Below are positions 17,229 through 25,172 of a stretch of 50,021 bases of DNA, in pieces (position 1 is the stretch's first letter; each line of letters opens with the position of its first letter). This DNA comes from Spirochaetota bacterium. Lineage in GTDB: Bacteria > Spirochaetota > UBA4802 > UBA5550. The notes beneath the pieces were generated by a model that was not told the DNA's origin, made no database searches, and saw only the letters and a list, made by a program, of their open reading frames with translations. The stretch lies in contig JAGNKX010000026.1 in the NCBI GenBank assembly GCA_017999915.1, forward strand, positions 1 through 50,021. The letters are read 5' to 3'. The translations under genes were made by a program, and so were the position numbers.

Positions 17229-17978
17229 TCAGTTCCTTTCATAGGCCGCTTTCTCCCTGCCGCGCAGGGTTTCCCTCATTGACCTGAGGCCGGACACCTC
17301 GCCGCAGACATCGGTATAATCGCAGGTGCCGCAGTCGAAGGACATTTCACCGGCCATCTTGTTCATGGCGCCGATAAGCCTCACGGCGCGTTCGCCGATG
17401 CGCTGGAGCGACAGCACGTCCTCGGAGGACGATGTGACGATGATCGTTTCCACGGCCCGCACATAGTCCAGGGTACGGTACCTGTCCATGAGAGCCGCGG
17501 CAAGGATCTCCAGTGAGAATCCCTCCGCCACGGCCTCTCTGCTGATCCTGCTCCACTCGCGCAGGTACTGCGATACGGCCCTCATCATGTAGCCCTTCAG
17601 GTTCATGTCGTAGCGCATCAGCTCGATCTCGCGGTGCCGGTCATAGCAGTTCTCCTCGGTGAAGCCCTCAACGGCGAGGATCACGGCCTTCCCCAGCGGA
17701 AGCCTGGCACCTGCTTTGCCGGCGACCTCCGGTCCCACGAGGGTAAGATGGCCGTCCCGCACCAGGGCTTGGTCCTCTGTCCAGAGCAGGAACGACGCTG
17801 ACCCGTCCCGGGGATTGCCGAGCTCCACCGCCGTATCGCGTTGCATCACGATGTTTCCCCGCTCTCCCGCCGGCCAGGGCCTGAAGACCGCTATACGCTC
17901 CTCGTACCCATGGGGCGATCCCTTTACAGATTCGATCCATGACCGGAGATCGTCTATTATCTCTTCAAAAAGCTTCAT
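17229..17978 (-). CDS. Stand-alone homologue of the acetyl-CoA synthase (AcsB) middle domain
   Basis: The protein has 249 residues. Its order of motifs follows the middle region of the acetyl-CoA synthase beta subunit: VELGNPRDGSASFLLW, DGHLTLVGPEV, LPLGKAV, SRISREAVAEGFSLEIL and VETIIVTSSSEDV. They match, by eye, remembered AcsB segments VEMGGNRTPAFELVR, DGKIEVIGPDI, LPLGILV, RVSKDAVAKGFRF and VQVTIFTDEAKV. It ends with C216-x2-C219-x5-C225 (DCGTCDYTDVC), at the place where AcsB has the first three cysteines of its A-cluster. The nickel motif CGC and the fourth cysteine are absent, so acetyl-CoA synthase activity is not expected. A CooC-like ATPase follows directly. Role unknown; an FeS electron or assembly partner is a reasonable guess. 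Confidence 0.7.
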   Translation of the reverse strand: MKLFEEIIDDLRSWIESVKGSPHGYEERIAVFRPWPAGERGNIVMQRDTAVELGNPRDGSASFLLWTEDQALVRDGHLTLVGPEVAGKAGARLPLGKAVILAVEGFTEENCYDRHREIELMRYDMNLKGYMMRAVSQYLREWSRISREAVAEGFSLEILAAALMDRYRTLDYVRAVETIIVTSSSEDVLSLQRIGERAVRLIGAMNKMAGEMSFDCGTCDYTDVCGEVSGLRSMRETLRGREKAAYERN

Positions 17979-17984
17979 TGCGCC

Positions 17985-18806
17985 TCACCGGACAAGGGCG
18001 TCCTCTTTCAGATTCACGCTTTCCGCACCCTTTCCCCGCAAAGAGTCAAGGGCCATCAGGGCAGCCCCGATGGCGCCGTTTATCTGCGGATTTTCGACTT
18101 TTATGATATCTTTCCCCAACGCGCCTTTAAGGGCCTCGAACATCCCCGCGTTCCTCGCCACGCCGCCGGTCATGACCACGTCACCTTCGATGGTGATGCT
18201 TTTGGCCAGGGCGGCCGCCCTGTTTGCCACGGCGTTGTGGAGGGCGCGGATGATGTCGGGTATCTCGGCCCCCTCGTTCACAAGGGATATGATCTCTGTC
18301 TCGGCGAAGACCACGCACTGGTTCGACAGGGTTATCTTCTTCGTCGATTTCGCCGAGATATCGCCAAGGTCTTCGAGCCTGATTTCCAGGGCCTCGGCGA
18401 TTATTTCAAGGAACCTGCCTGTCCCGGAGGCGCACTTGTCGTTATAGATGAAACGCTTGACGTTGCCGTACGGGTCCACCTTGATCGCCTTGGCGTCCTG
18501 GCCGCCGATATCAATGATCGTTCCGGCGGTCGGCGCCTGCCACAGGGCGCCGCGGCCATGGCAGGCGATCTCGGATTCCACGGCGCTGACAAAGGACACA
18601 TGCTTCCTGCCGTACCCGGTGCCCACGCACCGGCCTATATCCTTCATGGCAATGCCGGCGCTCTCCAGGGCCAGGTCCATCACGGTCCGGGCCGATTCTT
18701 CCGGCGACCTCTTCGCCAGGGCCACCGCCGACGCCACGATGCCGCTTTCGTCCATGATGACCGCCTTCGCGGTCAGAGAACCCACATCGCATCCAGCCGC
18801 GATCAT
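17985..18806 (-). CDS. Dehydratase/reductase activator ATPase, copy B
   Basis: The protein has 273 residues of the HgdC/BadF ASKHA ATPase family: CDVGSLTAKAV, VGTGYGRKHV, IDIGGQDAK, NDKCASGTG (Cys125), NQCVVFAETE (Cys164) and MTGGVARNAG. The two cysteines are 39 residues apart as in characterised activators and bind a cluster at the dimer interface. It overlaps the upstream activator copy A by four bases (ATGA). Two adjacent, different activators recall the BcrA/BcrD pair of ATP-dependent benzoyl-CoA reductase. Confidence 0.9.
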   Translation of the reverse strand: MIAAGCDVGSLTAKAVIMDESGIVASAVALAKRSPEESARTVMDLALESAGIAMKDIGRCVGTGYGRKHVSFVSAVESEIACHGRGALWQAPTAGTIIDIGGQDAKAIKVDPYGNVKRFIYNDKCASGTGRFLEIIAEALEIRLEDLGDISAKSTKKITLSNQCVVFAETEIISLVNEGAEIPDIIRALHNAVANRAAALAKSITIEGDVVMTGGVARNAGMFEALKGALGKDIIKVENPQINGAIGAALMALDSLRGKGAESVNLKEDALVR

Positions 18807-19594
18807 ATCGTCCCTCCTTTTGCCCGTTCATTCGCGAAAAGCGCGGCGCCTATGGCGCCGGCGAGCTGCGGATCGGCCCTGGCGAGGCGCTTGATCCGGA
18901 GCCCCAGCAGCTTCTCAAGGGCGGCCACCACCCCGGCGTTCTTGGCCACGCCGCCGGTCATGACCACGTCCTTCTCGTATCCGATGTTGTTCACGATGAC
19001 GGCCATGCGGCCGGCCATGGCGCTGTTGATCCCCGCGGCTATGTCCTCCACCGGCACGCCGCCGTTCAGGTGCTGGATTACGTCCGCCTGGGCCCATACC
19101 GTGCAGGCCGACGCCAGGGTTATGGGATTCCTCGAAATCGCGGACATCGCGCCGAGGTCGTCAAGCTCCACGTGGAGCACCCTGGCCATGACTTCGAGGA
19201 ACCTTCCCGTGCCGGAAGCGCACTTGTCGTTGGCGGTGAACTTAACCATCTTTCCCTGCCCGTCAAGCCGCAGGGCCTTGCAGTCCTGGCCGCCGATATC
19301 AATTACAGTCCTGGCCGACGGTACCAGCCACTGGGCGCCCCGCCCGTGGCAGGCAATCTCCGTCAGGGCCTCGTTCACGAAGGACATCCTGTCGCGGCCG
19401 TACCCGGTGCCCACGCAGTAGGCCATGTCTTTCATGGTAAGCCCTTTTTTCGAAAGGGCCTGACCCATGACCGCGTCGGCTGAATCGCCCGGCTTAGCCT
19501 TCGATTTTATGATAACCGATTCAATTATCTTTCCGTCTTTCATAATGACCGCTTTAGACGTGAGAGAGCCCACGTCGCATCCAGCTACCATCAT
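18803..19594 (-). CDS. Dehydratase/reductase activator ATPase, copy A
   Basis: The protein has 263 residues; the start at 19594 has AAGGAGG seven bases upstream and overlaps the large-subunit stop (ATGA). It has CDVGSLTSKAV, VGTGYGRDRM, IDIGGQDCK, NDKCASGTG (Cys125) and MTGGVAKNAG. The segment after the second cysteine reads SACTVWAQADVIQHL (Cys164) where the other two copies have FAESE or FAETE. This divergence suggests copy A is specialised and may pair with copy B as a heterodimer rather than act alone. Confidence 0.9.
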   Translation of the reverse strand: MMVAGCDVGSLTSKAVIMKDGKIIESVIIKSKAKPGDSADAVMGQALSKKGLTMKDMAYCVGTGYGRDRMSFVNEALTEIACHGRGAQWLVPSARTVIDIGGQDCKALRLDGQGKMVKFTANDKCASGTGRFLEVMARVLHVELDDLGAMSAISRNPITLASACTVWAQADVIQHLNGGVPVEDIAAGINSAMAGRMAVIVNNIGYEKDVVMTGGVAKNAGVVAALEKLLGLRIKRLARADPQLAGAIGAALFANERAKGGTI

Positions 19595-21000
19595 ACCAGC
19601 AGCCTCCTTACCTTCAAGAATTCCTCCAGGCGGTCCCGGGACGCCTCCCACGATTCGACACGGTCATCGAATGCGTCGCCGTACATGATGAAGGTCGGGA
19701 ACCCGGCCTTTTCCGTATCCCTGGCCAGGAGCTTCACCATGCCCCAGGTGTTACGGCATCCCGGCGTGCCGTTGTAGATGATGCAGTCGGCCCCGTACAT
19801 CTTCGCCAGCGAGAGGGTGTCCTGGAGCCACATGTCCGGCGCGTCGTAGGGCCCGCGGATCGACTTGATCATGGGCATGCGCGAGTTGTGGTTGGCCATG
19901 GTCCTGATCATCGAGTCAAGGTCGCTCAGATCGAAGGAGTACGCCGCGTGTTCCGTGCTGTATTCCTTCACATGGGGGGCCGTGACGGCCCAGGAACGGC
20001 TGAGGATGTTCCCCTGGTAGCAGATCCCGTTCCGGTCAAGGAAATCCCAGAGCCTCAGGCTGTTAGTGTAATGGTCAATGTAACAGAAAAAGGCGCGGAG
20101 CTTTTCCTTGCCCCCGGAGAGGCCCGAAACTCCCCTGGAGGCGTTGTCCGTACCAATCCTGACCATCGACTCCAGCACCGCCGTGCACTCCTTCATACCG
20201 GAGAAGAGAAACCGCGTCGCGTACTTCATCAGGTTGAAGGAAACAGGGAAGGGATTGGGAACAATACGGGCCAGTTCTTCCATCTCCGCCACCAGCAGCT
20301 CCTGCTTCTCGATCTCATTGAGCACGGTCCGGAGCCTGTCGATATCCAGCTTTCTGCCGGTGTTTTTTTCGAGAAAGGCGATGAGCGCCTTGAAATCCCC
20401 GTTATGGTATTCATCGGTCCTGGGGTCCGCCAGGACCGGCGGCATGTCGAGAGAAAAGAACGGCACCTTCAGATAAGCCGCCGCGAAGGCGAAAGCGTTG
20501 GCGTTGGTATCGCACACGCCGGGAGTATCGGTGAGGACCATGTCCACGTCAGCCCCCACGCCGGCGAGAAAGGCCCCCAGGGTCCCCCGCTGGGAGGAGC
20601 AGGACGTTTCCGTGTATCCCACCTCGTTGCAGTAGTCGAGAAATTCCGCCGTGCCGCGGCGGTACGCGAAGGTCTGGGCCACGGACAGAACCTCGAGACA
20701 AATGGGGTACACGTCCATGGCATAAAGGATTCCAGGGGAAAAGCAAAACGTCGTAATGGCGTTATGGAATCCCTTATCGCGGGCCGTAATATAGTTCTCG
20801 AAATATTTTGCCACGCATTCGATGAAAAGCTGTCCCGGGTCTCCCGTGTCCAGCACCGCAGCGACCGTACCATTGAAATAGGGAATATACTTCATCATGG
20901 TGCGGTATTCCTTGTCAGAGCCGCTTTTCAGCTTCGCCGCGGCCGCGAAGGTACTCCAGAGCATCGTATCAAACTTATATTCCTTCAGTTCAGGTCTCAT
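19591..21000 (-). CDS. 2-hydroxyacyl-CoA dehydratase/benzoyl-CoA reductase-type large subunit, first pair
   Basis: The protein has 469 residues. Family features are PGILYAMDVYPICLEVLS, GYTETSCSSQRGTLGAFLAG, DTPGVCDTNANAF, and the C-terminal IIYNGTPGCRNTWGMVKLLA. Cysteines in these blocks are the expected [4Fe-4S] ligands. It overlaps the small-subunit stop by four bases and is itself overlapped by activator A, so subunits and activator are translated in one coupled block. Length is near that of BcrB-type subunits. Dehydration of a 2-hydroxyacyl-CoA or reduction of an aromatic or enoyl-CoA are both possible; the substrate cannot be decided. Confidence 0.88.
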   Translation of the reverse strand: MRPELKEYKFDTMLWSTFAAAAKLKSGSDKEYRTMMKYIPYFNGTVAAVLDTGDPGQLFIECVAKYFENYITARDKGFHNAITTFCFSPGILYAMDVYPICLEVLSVAQTFAYRRGTAEFLDYCNEVGYTETSCSSQRGTLGAFLAGVGADVDMVLTDTPGVCDTNANAFAFAAAYLKVPFFSLDMPPVLADPRTDEYHNGDFKALIAFLEKNTGRKLDIDRLRTVLNEIEKQELLVAEMEELARIVPNPFPVSFNLMKYATRFLFSGMKECTAVLESMVRIGTDNASRGVSGLSGGKEKLRAFFCYIDHYTNSLRLWDFLDRNGICYQGNILSRSWAVTAPHVKEYSTEHAAYSFDLSDLDSMIRTMANHNSRMPMIKSIRGPYDAPDMWLQDTLSLAKMYGADCIIYNGTPGCRNTWGMVKLLARDTEKAGFPTFIMYGDAFDDRVESWEASRDRLEEFLKVRRLLV

Positions 21001-22148
21001 GCCGTTCGCCTCCTCTGTCCGATACGCTCCAGGAACGCGTCCACCCTCATCTTCAACCGGCCCGTTTCTACCAGGGGTCCGTATTCCCGCTCGATCTTCA
21101 GGCAGGGGATGCCGGCCTCCTCAAGGTCGCGCTCGAAGAGCCCGTTCTCCGAGCCGTGGAGATCGCAGAAACGGATGTTCTGCAGTATCACGCCGTCGAC
21201 CTTCGCCTTCGCCGCCTTGTCGGTGAGCATCTTCAGCCTTCCGGCGTACTCGCCGTACATGCGGGGACACTCATTTTTAGCAAGGTACCTTTGCGCCAGG
21301 GATTCGACCGGGTCACCGCTCTCGTCCACACGGTCCACGTGGAAACGCGATCCAAAGCAGAGGTTGTCCGCCACCACGATGGCCCTGTCTCCCTCGATCA
21401 TCCTCACCAGGTTCACGTCGTCGCTGGCGCTTCCCACGAGCATGAGACGGGTCCTGTTCTTCAGGCTTCCCCCGGTCTTCCGCATTTCTTCGATAAGACC
21501 TTCCAGTAATTCAACATAGACCGCCCTGGGCATCGTGGTCCCGGACAGGATCACGGCCAGGGCCTCTGTCCCGGTAAGGGCCGTATCTTCCGCTATCCTG
21601 ATGCCATCGAAGGCGTCCAGGAGGTCCCTGCTTTTATTATAGAGCCGTATCGATTCACGGAGAGCGCCATCGGCGATGGACACGTTAAAATGATCCTCAA
21701 TGGCTTTTTTCAGTCTCATTATTTCATCGATAAACCACTTCACCGTGTAATCCGCGAACTTGTGGGGCACGCCGAAATGGAAAAAGAACTTCGGCAGGAT
21801 CCCGTCGATGTCCTCCCCCGCCTTGCGCCAGCACTCGTCGAGGCGCCGCATCGAATCGCACCCGGGAGTGATGATGGCGCCGTCGAGAAAATCGAACCTG
21901 CCTTCCCCGGCCAGTTGCAGCATCGCCTTGGGCAGGCTGCATATAAAAGGCCCGAAATACGTATCGCCGATGGTCGCTTCGGTCGCACCGAAGCCGCGCA
22001 CGCGGTACGGCAGTATCCCGGCCGCGTCGAAGAGCTCGTCGGGCACATAGGAGCAGGTGTAGCCCACGACCTTTTTCCCGGCCTTTTTCCAATCCTGTAC
22101 ATAATCGTTGTTGAGGGTTATCGCGGCTTCCATGAGCTCTTTTTTCAT
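20997..22148 (-). CDS. 2-hydroxyacyl-CoA dehydratase/benzoyl-CoA reductase-type small subunit, first pair
   Basis: The protein has 383 residues with VGYTCSYVPDELFDAAG (Cys32), GPFICSLPKAM (Cys70) and ITPGCDSMRRLDE (Cys97), the three cluster ligands of the HgdB/BcrC family. Further conserved parts are NECPRMYGEY and GVILQNIRFCDLHGSENGL, then IPCLKIEREYG. Length is close to BcrC. It overlaps the upstream helical-protein gene by four bases and the large subunit by four bases. It is about as long as its second-pair counterpart and clearly paralogous to it, so the operon carries two dehydratase systems. Confidence 0.9.
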   Translation of the reverse strand: MKKELMEAAITLNNDYVQDWKKAGKKVVGYTCSYVPDELFDAAGILPYRVRGFGATEATIGDTYFGPFICSLPKAMLQLAGEGRFDFLDGAIITPGCDSMRRLDECWRKAGEDIDGILPKFFFHFGVPHKFADYTVKWFIDEIMRLKKAIEDHFNVSIADGALRESIRLYNKSRDLLDAFDGIRIAEDTALTGTEALAVILSGTTMPRAVYVELLEGLIEEMRKTGGSLKNRTRLMLVGSASDDVNLVRMIEGDRAIVVADNLCFGSRFHVDRVDESGDPVESLAQRYLAKNECPRMYGEYAGRLKMLTDKAAKAKVDGVILQNIRFCDLHGSENGLFERDLEEAGIPCLKIEREYGPLVETGRLKMRVDAFLERIGQRRRTA

Positions 22149-23614
22149 GCCGATACCTCCCCTTTGCTGAAAAGTCCCCTGAGCCTGTCGCAGGCTTCCT
22201 TCATTTCATCCGACATTTCACCGTCCGGAGCGATAAGCTCAGCCAATCCGTTTATGACCGGCGGCATGATCTCCGGCGCGACCGGCTTCATCGACTGGAC
22301 GACGTCATCGACGAGCCACCGCGCCGTCTCGGCCAGCACCCGCTCGTCCAGGGCGCTGAAAAACTGCGACAGGAAGCTCTTTATGGTTCCCGGTGAGAGC
22401 TGACGAACCTGGTTAAAGAGGCCGCAGACGGCGCTTAGCGCCGCAGCCATCTCCTGGGCGTCGAGGTCGCCCATGCCCCGGGCGAATTCCCTCGCAATGT
22501 CCCCATCGGAGAAGACCCTCTGGAAGGTTTCCGCCTTCTGGCTCCAGGCCCGCACCCATGACACCAGGGACCTGAAATGGCTCTGGAAGAAATCCGCGGC
22601 TATGGCCGGATTATCTTCCAGCACCTGAATGACGGATATCCGCACCAGGTCCCGCAGCTCCCGGAGCATTCCCTGCGACTTAATCAGGAGGGACACATCG
22701 ATCTCTCCCAGCGTATCGATAGCCAGACGCGATACTGCCGCGGGAACGGCATGACTTGCCTTGTCTCCTATGAGGGCGCTGCCGGTATGGATTTTTCTCA
22801 CCAATTCGAAGGCCTGGTTCACGGCCATGCCGATACTTTTACCGTCAATATCCCGCACCAGTGAAAGGATTACGTCCGCGAGAAGGTCCGGGGGCATCTC
22901 ATTGATCGGCCCCAGCGTTTTCACGGACGACCGTATCAGGATGTTTCCCAGGGCAGGCAGGAGGGAGAGAAGGCAGACCATCTTTGCCGGGTACTGCCAC
23001 AGCTCCTCGTTTATCATGCCCACCAGGGAGGGGATACCGTCGGCGGAGGCATCCGCCATTTCCTTGATCTCCCCGAAATCGAGCTCGGAGAGAACGGACC
23101 GTACTTTCGGCCTGAGCGCTTCAATGATAAAAGCCGGGTCATGGCGCTCCATGTTCAGGCTTTTCACCAGGTTGGCGACTATCCCGCCGATACCCCCCAT
23201 GTCCGTATTTTCAATAAAAGCTTTCAGAAAGAAGCGGCGCTCTTCCTCCGGCATCTCCGAAAGGCCCCGCGTGAAGGCCCCCAGGGCGGCGATCACCGCG
23301 TTGATAATCCCGGGAACGTGAGCCGCGGCCTGACGCTGAAATTCGGGGTCAGAGCAGGTATCCACGACGGGACTCCCGCCGAAGCCGCTCCGGGGCGCAA
23401 ACCCCTTCGCCAGGACCCTGCCTATGATCGAGGCAAGGGTCTTTCTGATCCTGCTCTGTCCCGCCCATACTGCAAGGACCTCGGGCAGTGCTCCATACAG
23501 GATCACCCGGAATTCCTCTGTATGCACGAAGGACTTTGCGAAGCTCTCCACGAAGCCGCCCGCGTCCCGCCGGGCCACCCTATCACGGACAAAACCTGTA
23601 TCTTTCCTGTTCAT
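22145..23614 (-). CDS. Unrecognised helical protein of the dehydratase operon
   Basis: The protein has 489 residues from the ATG at 23614, preceded by GAGGAGGG; the 34 codons further upstream are not needed. It is rich in Ala, Leu and Ile with repeated amphipathic stretches (for example VVDDVVQSMKPVAPEIMPPV and GIVANLVKSLNMERHDP), suggesting an all-helical solenoid. There is no signal peptide, metal motif or known catalytic pattern. It overlaps the dehydratase small subunit by four bases, so it is probably needed with it. It could be a scaffold or chaperone; this is inference. Searching for it beside other activator genes would test the link. Confidence 0.7.
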   Translation of the reverse strand: MNRKDTGFVRDRVARRDAGGFVESFAKSFVHTEEFRVILYGALPEVLAVWAGQSRIRKTLASIIGRVLAKGFAPRSGFGGSPVVDTCSDPEFQRQAAAHVPGIINAVIAALGAFTRGLSEMPEEERRFFLKAFIENTDMGGIGGIVANLVKSLNMERHDPAFIIEALRPKVRSVLSELDFGEIKEMADASADGIPSLVGMINEELWQYPAKMVCLLSLLPALGNILIRSSVKTLGPINEMPPDLLADVILSLVRDIDGKSIGMAVNQAFELVRKIHTGSALIGDKASHAVPAAVSRLAIDTLGEIDVSLLIKSQGMLRELRDLVRISVIQVLEDNPAIAADFFQSHFRSLVSWVRAWSQKAETFQRVFSDGDIAREFARGMGDLDAQEMAAALSAVCGLFNQVRQLSPGTIKSFLSQFFSALDERVLAETARWLVDDVVQSMKPVAPEIMPPVINGLAELIAPDGEMSDEMKEACDRLRGLFSKGEVSA

Positions 23615-23642
23615 CCGGCAACCCTCCTCGCCACCCTCAGCG

Positions 23643-24986
23643 TCAATTTTCCACGGCGTAAACCGGTTGTTTTGCCCGGGTAGCTCCCTGTTTTTCGCTG
23701 GCCAGGTGCTTCCCAAGGCGTTTGCCGAGACACACCAGGGTCAGCACCGGCGGCAACCCGAAGGGCTCCGGGATGACAGAGCAGTCGCACACGTAGAGAT
23801 TTTCGTATCCTTTCACCTTAAGATTTGAATCCACTACATGGCCTATGCGAATGGTCCCACCAGGATGCGCCGCAAGCTTCCAGGTCTTGTATATCCCCTT
23901 CGCGCCGGCGTTGAGGAGTATGTTCTTCGCCATGTCATAGCCCTTCCTGAGCTTTTCCTTGTCAGCCGGCGTAAGCCGTTTCCTCACCCCGCCGCGATCC
24001 GACAGGTGCCCGGACAGATCATCCCGTATCTTGATCATTATACGGAGCGTTTTTTTCGTTTCAAGAAGCCTCCAGAATCGAAAAGCCGACGCGGTAAAAA
24101 CCTGGTCGAGCAGGAAAGGCTCCGCCATGTCGGTCATCACTATTCCCTCGTTGCGCATGACGCATCCCGCCGTCATGGGGATCTCGTCTTTCCGTTTTTT
24201 CACGTCCTTGACCTTGCCGCAAACGGTGATGAGGGGGTCGAAAAAATAATTGTATCCGACGTTCCGTATGCCGGATTTGTGAAGCACCACCGGCGAACCG
24301 ATGCCGCCCGCGGCGACAATCACCGTATTGGCCAACACCTGCGTGGTGCGGCCCTTGTATCTCACTTCAACCCCCCTTGCGATCGACCCTTCGAAGATGA
24401 CCTTCTTCACCATTGCCCTGTTTAACAGCACCGCCCCTTTTTTGACCGCTTCATCAACGTGCATTTTAGCGCTCCACTTTACCTCATGGGGGTCGCCGTA
24501 AAAACCGAAGCGGTATCCCGGCCGCCAGCGGTCCTGGTACATGAATTTATCGAGCTTCTTCCAGTCATACCCGAGGGCGCGGGCGCTTTCCATCATCCGC
24601 CTGGCCATGGGAGTCACCATTTCATCCTTGAGAGGGCCGATGGGGAGCTCCCTCCTGACCTCGGCCTCGACTCCAGTCAAATCGATGCCGTATTTTTTGA
24701 ATGCGTCATGGTTTACAGGAAATGCCGTCCCGTAATAGAATACTGAGCTGCCGCCGGTCGTGAGTCCGCGGACCATGCCGAGTAGCTCCGGCGTTAAAAG
24801 AAGGCTTTTGAAGGGAAACATCATGTGAGCCAATGCCCAGAGGAACGTTCCCTTTATCTTGTTCCCGCCGCTCCCTTCGAGAATGAGGACCTTTTTCCCT
24901 TTCGCCGCAAGATCCTTTGCAACGCTTGCTCCGCCGGCGCCTGATCCGACGATAATGGCGTCATACTTTTCCTTTATAATTTCCAT
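23643..24986 (-). CDS. GMC-family FAD-dependent oxidoreductase
   Basis: The protein has 447 residues. The N-terminus AIIVGSGAGGASVAKDLA is the FAD-binding dinucleotide fold; GLTTGGSSVFYYG is the GMC-type flavin loop; VIVAAGGIGSPVVLHKSGI is the second signature; and the C-terminus has AAHPGGTIRIG with NLYVCDCSVIPEPFGLPP. Glucose-methanol-choline enzymes oxidise alcohols to aldehydes or ketones. In this operon it may oxidise a hydroxy acid or alcohol that leads to, or follows, the dehydratase step. It is the first enzyme gene downstream of the AraC gene. Confidence 0.85.
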   Translation of the reverse strand: MEIIKEKYDAIIVGSGAGGASVAKDLAAKGKKVLILEGSGGNKIKGTFLWALAHMMFPFKSLLLTPELLGMVRGLTTGGSSVFYYGTAFPVNHDAFKKYGIDLTGVEAEVRRELPIGPLKDEMVTPMARRMMESARALGYDWKKLDKFMYQDRWRPGYRFGFYGDPHEVKWSAKMHVDEAVKKGAVLLNRAMVKKVIFEGSIARGVEVRYKGRTTQVLANTVIVAAGGIGSPVVLHKSGIRNVGYNYFFDPLITVCGKVKDVKKRKDEIPMTAGCVMRNEGIVMTDMAEPFLLDQVFTASAFRFWRLLETKKTLRIMIKIRDDLSGHLSDRGGVRKRLTPADKEKLRKGYDMAKNILLNAGAKGIYKTWKLAAHPGGTIRIGHVVDSNLKVKGYENLYVCDCSVIPEPFGLPPVLTLVCLGKRLGKHLASEKQGATRAKQPVYAVEN

Positions 24987-25172
24987 TTTTCTCCTCCATA
25001 AATAATAATATCCGGCTCCCTGAAATTGCCGTATCCTCTGTTTTGATTAAAAACCGCGATATTGCCTGGTTGATGATATAATAGGTTATTCTTAAAAAAA
25101 AGTCGTCCGGACGGATAATTCCAGAATTATCAAAAGTTCCAGATTTATAAATCCAGAATTTTTCCACTCGTA

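Noticed and set aside
17229-17978. Annotation as an active acetyl-CoA synthase
   Set aside because: The nickel-binding CGC motif, the fourth cluster cysteine and the other domains are missing.
19888-21519. 543-codon plus-strand frame opposite the dehydratase genes
   Set aside because: It spans two genes with conserved motifs on the other strand and has no recognisable product.
24961-25167. 68-codon frame between the GMC and AraC genes
   Set aside because: It overlaps the GMC gene start and lacks any conserved feature; it is more likely leader sequence.
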